Below, in pieces: positions 8,795-20,000 of a DNA stretch of 42,251 bases (position 1 is its first letter; every line of letters begins with the position of its first letter). The stretch lies in assembly GCA_013360575.1 (NCBI GenBank), contig JABWBG010000002.1:1-42251 (forward strand), read 5' to 3'. Below the pieces are notes generated by a model. It saw nothing but the letters and a program-made list of their open reading frames with translations, ran no database searches and was not told where the DNA came from. Both the position numbers and the translations under genes were made by a program. This DNA comes from Caldilineales bacterium. GTDB taxonomy: Bacteria; Chloroflexota; Anaerolineae; J102.

Positions 8795-8813
8795 GCGATC
8801 CTGTCCATCACCC

Positions 8814-10334
8814 ATGCCCGCACGCGCCTGGCCGATCCTCTTCTGCCTCGCCGCGGGCCTGCTTGCGACCAACCCGGCAGCCGCCCTGCCGGTCGCGGCA
8901 AGCTCGCCGCCGGCCTCAACGCGGCCCACAGCCGCGGCCGCTTATGGCCCCCTGCAGGAACTGATCACGCCCAGCTTCGATTACGCGGGCTGGTTTGAAC
9001 AACAAACCGTGTACACCGGCGACGCCGCCTATTTCGGCGCCTACGCCTTGACGCCGGTGACCCAAACCCTCTACATCGGCCTGGGCGCGGCCCGGCCGGC
9101 GGAGAGCGACGGCGCGCTGCTGGCCCTCTACGATGGCGCAACCCTGACCGCGCTGCAAGATACGGCCAGCGGCTTCCTGCGCGAACAGGGCTTCATCGAC
9201 ATGATCGCCCTCTCCGACACCCTCGTCATCCCCGGCCCCGACCCCTGCTGCGGCGATGACTGGAAATGGGGCAATGTCTATACATACGACATTCTCACGC
9301 AACAAAAAACAAAATACCGCGTCAATAACGGCCTTGTCAATATCCTACACGATTGGGGCATCTGGCATGATGGCGCAAATACCTTGTATATGGCCACAAG
9401 CGCCTGCCATGAATCGATATCCGATCCCACTGACACAACTTGCGCCGGAAAATATCTGGGTAAAATCTTCACATCGGTAGATGGCGGTGCGGCTTGGGCG
9501 GAGATCGCGCGCGGGGATGCCGACCCCATCGGCGCCTACCGCACCTACGACATCCTCGGCCTGGGCGCGCAGCTGTATGCGGTCTGGAACGATGACTACA
9601 CGCGCGCCTGCGGCATCGCCCGCTCTGTCAATGGCGGCGTCACCTGGACGCGCATCGCCGATTTGCATGAACAGGTGCTCTGCCGCGCCCGCCTGGCTGC
9701 CTTCAACGGCGACCTGCTGGCGCTGAAGCATGATCGCACCGCCCTCTACACCCTGGCCAGCAACGGCGCCGTCACCTCTCACGCCCTCCCCGGCTTCACC
9801 GTCCGGGACTGGAGCTACAATCCCTTTGCCGTGGATGGGGATGGCGTGCTCTACCTGCCCACCGACGATGGCCGCATCATGGGCAGCGTGGATCTGGCCA
9901 CATGGCAGACGATGGCCTCTACCGACCGCACCCTCTTCACCCTGGCCTATTGGCCGGATCAGAACTGGCTGGCAGCCGCGGATCGGGGCAAAGAGCACGC
10001 CAGCCTGTGGCGGCTGGATCTGGACACCGCCACGGCCCTGACCTTGCCGGCCCCACCGGCGCCGACAGCCAGCATCGAAGATGGCGAACTGCGCCTGGAG
10101 TGGGCAGCCGGCGCCGCCAGCTACCGCGTCTATCGCAGCGCCAGCCCCTATTTCACCTCGCACATCTCTCTGCTGCACGCCGAAACCAGCCAAACGCACC
10201 TTCTCGACCCGGTTCTGGGGGATGCTGGCCTGCATCACTTCTACATCGTGCGGGGGGTGGACGCTGCCGGCAACCTCTCCCTCGAATCACAGATCCTGGG
10301 CGAATTCGAGTTCGCCCTGACGCCGGGGACGTAG
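8814..10334 (+). CDS. Secreted Asp-box (BNR) beta-propeller protein with shared C-terminal module
   Basis: This 506-residue protein starts with a signal peptide (about 1-24, MPARAWPILFCLAAG...AAA). The body looks like a beta-propeller. Two Asp-box signatures S-x-(D/N)-G-G-x-x-W are visible, SVDGGAAWAEIA and SVNGGVTWTRIA, as in sialidase-like and photosynthesis-stability-like propellers. I see no sialidase catalytic set, so enzyme activity is not claimed. Residues about 426-506 form the shared Fn3-like module (YRVYRSASPYF ... HFYIVRGVDAAGN), ending LGEFEFALTPGT. No clear Shine-Dalgarno site precedes the ATG. It lies in a row with the CAP-domain and phosphatase genes (33 bp gap). Confidence 0.7.
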   Translation: MPARAWPILFCLAAGLLATNPAAALPVAASSPPASTRPTAAAAYGPLQELITPSFDYAGWFEQQTVYTGDAAYFGAYALTPVTQTLYIGLGAARPAESDGALLALYDGATLTALQDTASGFLREQGFIDMIALSDTLVIPGPDPCCGDDWKWGNVYTYDILTQQKTKYRVNNGLVNILHDWGIWHDGANTLYMATSACHESISDPTDTTCAGKYLGKIFTSVDGGAAWAEIARGDADPIGAYRTYDILGLGAQLYAVWNDDYTRACGIARSVNGGVTWTRIADLHEQVLCRARLAAFNGDLLALKHDRTALYTLASNGAVTSHALPGFTVRDWSYNPFAVDGDGVLYLPTDDGRIMGSVDLATWQTMASTDRTLFTLAYWPDQNWLAAADRGKEHASLWRLDLDTATALTLPAPPAPTASIEDGELRLEWAAGAASYRVYRSASPYFTSHISLLHAETSQTHLLDPVLGDAGLHHFYIVRGVDAAGNLSLESQILGEFEFALTPGT

Positions 10335-10367
10335 CGCCCTGCATCCGCTGCCGCTCACCTGCCTGCC

Positions 10368-11501
10368 ATGCCCGCCAAACCGCTGCCCTTGCTCCTGAGT
10401 GCGCTTTTATTCATCCTGCTGTTGGCCGCTGCGCCGGTACAAGCCACCCCGCCCGCCCCCACCTTCGCCGACACGTTAGTCGAACTGGCCAACCAGGAGC
10501 GGGAGACGAATGGGGAACTGCCGCCCCTGAAGCGAGCTGACGCGCTGGAGGCGGCAGCAGCGGGGCATACCCAGGCCATGGCCGAGCGGGATTTCCTCAT
10601 GCACTGCGACCCCGATACCGGCGCCACCCTGACCACCCGCGCCGAGGCCGCCGGCTACACCGATTGGACCAGACTGACCGAAAACATCGCCGCCGGCTAC
10701 AACACGCCCACGGCGGTGATGGCGGCGTGGATGGCCAGCCCCGGCCACCGCGCCAATATCCTCGACCCGAATGTCAATGAAATCGGCGCCGGCCATGTCC
10801 ACCAGACAGACGATCAGGCCAACGTGCGGCAATCGACCAACGGCAACTGCCCCGCCGCCGCCGCCAGCGGGCCCTACTACCATTACTGGACGCAGGATTT
10901 CGGGCGCCGCGCCGCTGTCTATCCTCTGGTCATCGCACGCGAGGCGTTGACCGTTGCCAGCCTGCGCGTGTCGCTCTATGTCTACGGCCCGGCCGCGGCC
11001 ACGCAGATGCGCTTCCGCAACGATGGCGGCGCCTGGTCGGACTGGCAGCCGTACAGCCCCACCGCGGTCTGGGATCTGGCCGCAGGCAACGGCCCCAAAC
11101 AAGTCTTCGTCGAGGTGACCGATGGCAGCGCCGCCTCCTCCGCCGAAGATGCCGTCTATCTGCACGCACCACCGCCCGTGGCCCCGGCAGCGGAGATCGC
11201 CAATGTCGCGCCGCCGACCCTCTCCTGGCCCCACGCCCCGGCCAACCTGCATTACGACATCTATCGCAGCGCCAGCGCACCCTATTTCACGCCCGGAGGA
11301 TCGGAGGCAAGCCTGATTGCCGCGGCTTTACCTCCGCCGGCTGAGGGCGGTATCATGGCATTCGGCGATGACACGGCTACGCCTGGCCTGAATTATTACT
11401 ATCAGATTCTCGCCGTGGCCGGGGATGGCGTCACCACCGCAGCCTCCCAGCGCGTCGGACGCTTCCTGTTTGACCTGACGCCCGGCAGCCCCACAGATTG
11501 A
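10368..11501 (+). CDS. Secreted CAP (SCP/PR1-like) domain protein with shared C-terminal module
   Basis: This 377-residue protein has a signal peptide (about 1-26, ending PVQA). A CAP domain follows (about 34-185), seen in LVELANQERE, AAAGHTQAMAERDFLMHCDP, the conserved TENIAAGY, and WMASPGHRANIL with EIGAGHV. His and Glu of the CAP cavity are present. Bacterial CAP proteins are secreted and often bind lipids or act in the cell envelope; the exact role is open. Residues about 190-275 may be a further beta domain. Residues 283-377 are the shared Fn3-like module (YDIYRSASAPYF, YYYQILAVAGDG), ending VGRFLFDLTPG plus four residues. It probably sits in one operon with the propeller and phosphatase genes. 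Confidence 0.8.
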   Translation: MPAKPLPLLLSALLFILLLAAAPVQATPPAPTFADTLVELANQERETNGELPPLKRADALEAAAAGHTQAMAERDFLMHCDPDTGATLTTRAEAAGYTDWTRLTENIAAGYNTPTAVMAAWMASPGHRANILDPNVNEIGAGHVHQTDDQANVRQSTNGNCPAAAASGPYYHYWTQDFGRRAAVYPLVIAREALTVASLRVSLYVYGPAAATQMRFRNDGGAWSDWQPYSPTAVWDLAAGNGPKQVFVEVTDGSAASSAEDAVYLHAPPPVAPAAEIANVAPPTLSWPHAPANLHYDIYRSASAPYFTPGGSEASLIAAALPPPAEGGIMAFGDDTATPGLNYYYQILAVAGDGVTTAASQRVGRFLFDLTPGSPTD

Positions 11502-11544
11502 CATGATCGGGCCGGCCGCAGCGCTTCCTCTGCAAGATCTGACC

Positions 11545-13290
11545 ATGCGTTCTGTGCGTCTCCTCCTGATCCTCGGCCTGCTGTTGGCCCCGCGCCGCGC
11601 AGGGGCTGATCCGCCCCCTGTTTCGGCGCGTTATGTCATCTTGCTGATCGCCGATGGCTGGAGCTACAAGATCATCGAGGCCACGAACCGTTACAACGGC
11701 AGCGCGCCCGCCTACCAAAGTTGGACGCACTACCCCATGGCCACCTTCCCCCTGGGCGGCAGTTATGTTTCGGACAGCGCCTGGAGCGATTTTGCCTACG
11801 TCACGTCCGGCTACACCGACAGCGCCGCCGCGGCCACGGCCCTCTACACCGGCGCCAAGACCGCCAACGGCCGCATCAGCGTGAACGGCAATGCCACGGA
11901 TCGGCTGAAAGCGATCACGGAAAAGGCGCGGGAACAGGACAAGGCCGTGGGCGCGGTCACCTCGGTGCAGATCTCCCACGCCACGCCCGGCGCCTGGGAG
12001 GCGCACAACGACGCCCGCGGCAACGGCTACGCCATCGCCGATGAGGGGCTGTGGGGCGATCCCAACACCACAGGGCCGGCCACGGAGAACAAACATGGCG
12101 GCGGCCACGGCCCCACCCTGCCCCCGCTGGATGTGCTGATCGGCGGCGGCCACCCCGCTTGGAATAGCGGTTATGTCAACACCGCCATCCGCGACAAGCT
12201 GGCGGCGGAAAGCGGCGCGCCGGGCGCTTTCCTGTTGGTGGAGCGGGTGGCGGGCGCGGCGGATGGGGGCAGCCGGCTGTTGGCCGCTGCCGCCACGGAT
12301 GAGACCACACGCCTGGCCGGGTTGTTCGGCGGCAGCGGCGGCAACATCGCATATCGCCTGGCCGATGGCAGCGGCCACGATCCGGAGAATCCCACCCTGG
12401 CCGAGATGACGCAGGCCGCGCTGACCGTGTTGGCCCGCGATGTGCAGGGCTTCCTGCTGCTGGTCGAGGGGGGCGCGGTGGACTGGGCCGCGCACAACAA
12501 CCGTCTGGATCAGGCGATCGGCGAGATGAACGGCTTCGACGCCGCGGTGCAGGCGACGATCGCCTGGGTGGAGGCCGCGGACACGCCCACGAACTGGGAG
12601 AACACGCTGGTCATCGTCACCGGCGACCACGAGACCGGCTATCTGACCGCGGGGCCGGGCGTTTTCGCGCATGTTCCCCTCACCGCCACAATCGACGCCG
12701 CCACCCTGGCGCTGGAAAAGACGGTGTCGGGCGCGTCCCGCCGGGCCAGTTGGGAGGATGTTGCCAATCCAGGCGTGATCGACAGCAGCGAGAGGGTGTA
12801 CTGGTATTGGAATAGTGGCAACCATGCCAACAGCCTCATCCCCCTCTACGCCAAGGGCGTGGGGGCCGAACTGTTCGCCGTCTACGCCACCGGCGCGGAC
12901 AGCGTGCGCGGGGCCTACGTGGACAACACCGATGTGTTCAAGGTGATGGACGCGGCCCTGCCCATGCCGCCGGCGGCGGTGACGGGCGCCGCGATCGCGC
13001 TTGGCAGCGGCGATGTGCTGTTGCAGTGGCCGGCGGTGAGGGTCGATGTCAGCGGCCAGCCTGTGACGGCCAGCGCCTATCACATCTACCGTGGCGATGC
13101 GCCCAGCTTCCGGCCCGGCCCGGCCACGCTGCTGCACAGCACCGCCGGGCTGACCCACAGCGATCCCGGCCTGCCCGCGGCCGGCTCGGCCCGATACTAC
13201 ACCCTGCTGGCCGCGTCCGGGCCCAACAGCATCGGCCCGGCCGGCCCCATGCTCGGCGTCTTCAGTTTCCCTTTGACGCCCGGCGGCTGA
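11545..13290 (+). CDS. Secreted alkaline phosphatase with shared C-terminal module
   Basis: The ATG at 11545 gives a good signal peptide (MRSVRLLLILGLLLAPRRAGA); an in-frame ATG 42 bp upstream would bury it. The PhoA-type alkaline phosphatase domain spans about 25-475. It has the metal site VILLIADGW near the N-terminus, the nucleophile Ser93 in TDSAAAATALYTGAKT, EGGAVDWAAHNN, and the metal ligands in VTGDHETGYL. The family hydrolyses phosphate monoesters outside the cytoplasm with zinc and magnesium. Residues about 491-581 are the shared Fn3-like module, a diverged version (YHIYRGDAPSF), ending LGVFSFPLTPGG. It is the last gene of the row; a terminator-like hairpin lies about 100 bp beyond. 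Confidence 0.85.
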   Translation: MRSVRLLLILGLLLAPRRAGADPPPVSARYVILLIADGWSYKIIEATNRYNGSAPAYQSWTHYPMATFPLGGSYVSDSAWSDFAYVTSGYTDSAAAATALYTGAKTANGRISVNGNATDRLKAITEKAREQDKAVGAVTSVQISHATPGAWEAHNDARGNGYAIADEGLWGDPNTTGPATENKHGGGHGPTLPPLDVLIGGGHPAWNSGYVNTAIRDKLAAESGAPGAFLLVERVAGAADGGSRLLAAAATDETTRLAGLFGGSGGNIAYRLADGSGHDPENPTLAEMTQAALTVLARDVQGFLLLVEGGAVDWAAHNNRLDQAIGEMNGFDAAVQATIAWVEAADTPTNWENTLVIVTGDHETGYLTAGPGVFAHVPLTATIDAATLALEKTVSGASRRASWEDVANPGVIDSSERVYWYWNSGNHANSLIPLYAKGVGAELFAVYATGADSVRGAYVDNTDVFKVMDAALPMPPAAVTGAAIALGSGDVLLQWPAVRVDVSGQPVTASAYHIYRGDAPSFRPGPATLLHSTAGLTHSDPGLPAAGSARYYTLLAASGPNSIGPAGPMLGVFSFPLTPGG

Positions 13291-13306
13291 CGCCGCGAAA
13301 AGGCGA

Positions 13307-13335
13307 TTGACAGAAAAAATCACGTGCCCTATACT
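13307..13335 (+). promoter_or_regulatory. Near-consensus sigma70 promoter
   Basis: TTGACA and TATACT are separated by exactly 17 bp, only 16 bp after the phosphatase stop codon. No protein gene with a credible start follows for 350 bp, so the promoter may serve a small RNA (13342-13429) or the downstream toxin-antitoxin pair. Confidence 0.65.
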
Positions 13336-13341
13336 TTGCAT

Positions 13342-13429
13342 AGTTCCGTAGGGTCGGTTTTTGGTCGATCAGTATCAGGATGTAGGCGGCCCCAAACCCT
13401 AAAGGTTTTAGAAACCTTCAGGGTTTTTT
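13342..13429 (+). ncRNA. Candidate small RNA (promoter to hairpin-terminator unit)
   Basis: Transcription from the promoter at 13307-13335 would start near 13342. It would run about 88 nt to a 15-bp hairpin followed by a T-run at 13424-13429. No ORF with a ribosome binding site lies within. The call rests only on this arrangement; the hairpin could instead be a dispersed repeat. Confidence 0.3.
13394..13429 (+). terminator. Rho-independent terminator-like hairpin
   Basis: AAACCCTAAAGGTTT pairs with AAACCTTCAGGGTTT (one mismatch) across a 3-nt loop, and a run of six T follows. It could end a small RNA or read-through from the phosphatase gene. Confidence 0.6.
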
Positions 13430-13494
13430 CCGGAATTATTGAGCACATACTTAAAAACGGAACAATCTGCCTAAGGTGCAGCAAAAAAAGATCG

Positions 13495-13653
13495 GTAACA
13501 ATTCACCTTATTTTGTCATTGCAAGGGGCGATAGCCCCGAAGCAATCCCTAACTTTACTTGAATCCCCAAAAAAAATGACGAGCCACCTTGGGGATTGCT
13601 TCGCCATGCGACCTGCGGTCGCCCTTGCAATGACATATCAGGTGAACTGTTAC
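13495..13653. mobile_element. MITE-like element, complete copy
   Basis: This is a ~159-bp non-coding element. Its ends are imperfect inverted repeats of about 30 bp, each starting GTAACA(A/G)TTCACCT and continuing to GTCATTGCAAGG. GATC occurs just outside both ends (13490 and 13657). The interior holds ccgaagcaatccc / ggggattgcttcg pieces, like the widespread GTCATTGCGAG-type repeats of bacteria. A second copy in opposite orientation starts at 42148. No transposase is encoded. Confidence 0.75.
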
Positions 13654-13687
13654 AAAGATCGAACGTTAGCAAGATAAAGGAGTAAAA

Positions 13688-13939
13688 ATGACCATTCAAC
13701 AAATTATGATTGAAGTTCCAGACAAGGTGCTTCTTGCCGAAAAGATGAATTTAGAATCTTTTGGGCGTGAAATTTGTATATTAGCAGCTGTAAAGTTATT
13801 TGAAATGGGTAGACTTTCTTCTGGGCGAGCATCTGAACTCGCAGGAATGTCCAGAATCGAATTCTTGCTCAGCTTGAATCGATATAAGGTTTTTCCATTT
13901 ACGGATGAACTTAATGATCTAGAAAGATCCCATGCCTAA
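13688..13939 (+). CDS. UPF0175-family antitoxin
   Basis: This 83-residue protein has a good AAAGGAG site 5 nt before the ATG. It matches the UPF0175 pattern: a beta start (IMIEVPDKVL), then a helical part (EICILAAVKLFEMGRLSSGRASELAGMSRIEFL) in which the helix-turn-helix-like A-x-E-L-A-G-M-S-R-x-E-F-L segment is diagnostic. UPF0175 proteins commonly act as antitoxins paired with DUF3368 PIN-like toxins, and such a gene follows, overlapping by 8 bp. The DNA is clearly more AT-rich than its surroundings, consistent with transfer. It lies 35 bp after a MITE. Confidence 0.8.
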   Translation: MTIQQIMIEVPDKVLLAEKMNLESFGREICILAAVKLFEMGRLSSGRASELAGMSRIEFLLSLNRYKVFPFTDELNDLERSHA

Positions 13940-14195
13940 AGTCATTAGCAACACATCCCCAATTCTTTACCTTTATCGCATCGGCGGCATTCAATGGTTT
14001 TCTAAATTGTTTGATGAAGTTTGGGTGCCTGAAGCCGTTAAAAATGAATTGCGCGCTGGAAAAATTCAAGGGTATGATGTCCCCAATCCAGCTGATTATT
14101 CGTGGATAACGATTGTCAACCCCAAGTCCATGCCTTCTGAGTGGCTTGCCCTGGACTTGGGCATAGGTGAAATTGCGGCAATGGCTGGAAATTGA
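13932..14195 (+). pseudogene. Truncated DUF3368 (PIN-like) toxin
   Basis: The 87 residues start like a DUF3368 toxin: MPKVISNTSPILYLYRIG, with the first PIN-like Asp/Asn site in SNTSP. They run through VWVPEAVKNEL and [12 protein letters not shown], then stop. Family members are usually about 150 residues and carry further acidic residues (the vLiDd...AR region and later) that are absent here. After the stop the sequence turns abruptly GC-rich and leads to the ATPase. The toxin is therefore probably inactive, while the overlapping antitoxin gene looks intact. The extent of loss is judged from memory of the family length. Confidence 0.7.
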
Positions 14196-14296
14196 CGGCC
14201 GGGTTTGCAGATGCGACCCACAGGCGCGAAAATCAGGCTGCCGTTGCAGCAGACCGGCAGCGGCAGCTCCAAACCATCTTTCCGCAGAGAAGACCC

Positions 14297-17020
<2,724 letters not shown>

Positions 17021-20000
17021 ATTCGCCCACCCGCTGGCTGGAAAGCACGCCGCCGTTGACATCCAACGCCTGCACCAGATAAAAATGGTTGACGGCCGCG
17101 CTGCCCGTGGCCGCGTCCGGGTCGTAGAAGCTGAGGGCTTGGGTGATCCACATCGCCTGCGTGGCCGGGTCCGCCGCAAAATAGGGATCATTTTCCACCC
17201 GCAGCACCCGGTAACTGGCCGCGCCGCTCACCGCGGACCAACTCCACCAGCCGTAGACCGCATCGCCCGCGGCCCGCACCTTCTGGCCCACGTGGATGGC
17301 GAAGGCGTCCATGGCCGGCAGACTGAAGCCGCTGATCTGCCCGCTGCTGACCGTGACGGTGCGCCCGGTGCAGGCCGCGCCGCTGCCCGTCAGCTCGCCC
17401 TGGGTGACGTCGCAGTAGACGCCATCGGCCAGGCCGGTGGTGTAAGTGGGCGCAGCCGCGCTGGCGGTGCGGTTGATGGCGACGAAGCCCTTGCTGCCCA
17501 GCCCGAAGGCGATGTGATCGCTGGGCGCGCCGCCGATGTTCTGCCAGTTGGCCACGGCCTCGCCCGCGGTGGCCTGGCGGAACCCGACCATGCCGGCGAC
17601 GCCGGCGCGGCGGTGCTCGCAGACCCACTTGCCATCTTCGAAGGCAGCCGAACAGTTGGCTGGCGTGTCGCCGGGGACCTGGCCGGGGCCGTAGACGGGA
17701 CGTGTGTCGCCGCCGCTGCCGCTGATGTAGGGCGACGTGGCGCTGGGCGGCCCTTTGCTGTCGCCGCTGGAGCCAGATACGTTATTAGTAGGGTCGCTCT
17801 GCCAGTAATAGCTGGACATGACCGAGGGGTGGCCGTAGGGATAGGCCAGGGCGAAGATGTTGGCCAGCACGTGCTCCTGGCCGTCGCGATGGTCCACCAC
17901 GCACTGGCCGGGGCCGACCGCGTGGCCGCGCTGGTTATCGTGGTTGTCGGTGAAGACCTGGGCGAAGCGGCTGGGCAGCATGTCCGGGTCATCGAAGCGC
18001 CCCGCGAGATCGCTGAGGCTGCCGGTGCAGGAGTCGTCGAAGGCCGCGCCGATGGCGTAGGTGTAGGCGAACTCAGTCACGTCGCCGTTGGGGATGTATT
18101 CCCAATCCCGCACCCGCTCGCCGCTGGCGTCGATCATCTCCTGAAAGAGATAGAAATCGCCGGTCAGGCCGTCGAGGATGGCGGCGATCTCCTGGGCGGC
18201 GATGTGCTTGGCCCCGTCCACCCGGAAGCCCTTGACCCCGGCGTCGATCAGGTCTTGCAGATAGGCCCGCAGCTTGTCCTGAGTGGCGGTCCGGCCCGTG
18301 TTCAGGTCGGGCAGGCCGCTGAGCTTGCAGGTTTGCACTTTGTTGCGATCGTCATAACTGGCGCCAATATCGCAATCAGCATGAAAATCCGCGGCGGCGT
18401 ATTGGCTGCCATAGAAACGGCTGCTCTCCGGCAGGTATTGATAGGTCGTGCCGCTGGTGCCCGTGCCCTGGCCGCTGACCGGGCGGGCCGCCATGTGGTT
18501 GATCACCGCATCCACGATCACATCCACGCCCACGGCGTTGCAGGCATCGACCATGGCTGTGAACTCGCTCCACGTGCCGCTGCGGGAGGTGAATTGGCTG
18601 GTGTCGTGCGTCACCGGCTGATAACGCGCCCACCAGGGGAAGTCGTTGGCCGGGTCGCCCTCATTTTCGGCGGGGACGAGATGCTCGTTGGGCGGCGAAA
18701 CCTGCACGCCGGTGTAGCCCTGCGCGGCCAGATAATGGCATTCCTTCTGGATGTCGGCCCATTTCCACTCGAAAAGATGCACGAAAACGCCGCCGTCCGG
18801 CGCCGGCCGCGGATCGCCGGTCGGGATCACGGTGATCAGGCCATCCCCCTGGTCGTCGTCGGCGCCGTTGCCGTCGATGTCGTAGCTGTCCGATTTCCAT
18901 TTCTTCTCCTCGCCGGCCCGCTGGCAAAAGGCGGTGAAGCCGTAGGTGCCCGGCCCCAGGCCGTTGATCGTTGCCTGGGAAAGGGTAGCCTTGAACTCGT
19001 CGTCATTGCCCTGCTGCGCGTTCCAGGTCATGGGTTCGCTGGCCCACGCTGCCCCGTACTTGCCCCAGTGCAGGGTGCAGACGATGCCCGCCGGCGCGCC
19101 GGCCGCGGGCGTCACGCCTGCGTCGTAGACCCGCACGAGGATGTCGAAGCCGCTGGGGGCGAAGCTGCCTTCGTCGATGGCGTTGGGCAGCCCGCCCCGC
19201 GGCCACAGCTTGCCCACCCAGTCGATGCTGCTGGGATTCAAGGCCGGGGTCAGGGTTTGGTTCGAGACGAAAACCACGGTGGTGCGGGCGGGGATGCTGA
19301 AGGTATCCGTGCCATCGTCGAAGCTGGCCCCGCCGGTGATCACCGCGTCGTCGTCCACGCCGTTCGTGTGCAGGGGATGCAGGCTGAAGCCATTCGCGCC
19401 GCTGATGCTGAAGGTCTGGGCATTCTTGTGGGCGTTGAAAAAGACCAGGATATTCTTGTACACAGCGCCGGGCAGGGTTCCCGCCTCATCTTGCAGGCGC
19501 ATGACGATCAGCGCGTCCTGGGTGTTGCCGCTGTTGTAGTGCGAGGTGCGGGCGTTGATCTCCGCCTCGCTGGTCAGCCGGAACAGGGTGGAACTGTTGC
19601 GGATGCGCAGGGTCTCGCGCAGGTGGGCGGCGGCGAAGTCCATGTTCAGCGTGGCCGGATCCAGGGCAGTGTTGGCCAGCAGCGGCCCCATGATGTCCCA
19701 GCGGCTCTCGTTGTCCCAGGCCGGCGGCAGGCCGCTGCCGAAGTTGTTGCGGCTGCGATCCCACCAGACACGGTTGAACCAGTCGCCGCTGTCGTAGCTG
19801 TTGCGATCCAGCGATTTGGAACGCAGGATGTCCTGGCCCATCTGGAAGAAGGGGATGCCCTGGGAGAGGCCGATCAGGCTGGCGCCGATGTTTTGGCTGC
19901 GCACCCGGTCGGCCATGCTCACGCCGGAGGGCAATTTGAACACATTCTGGTCGAAAAGGGTCTCGTTATCATGCTTTTCGACATAATTGATCGCTTCTTG

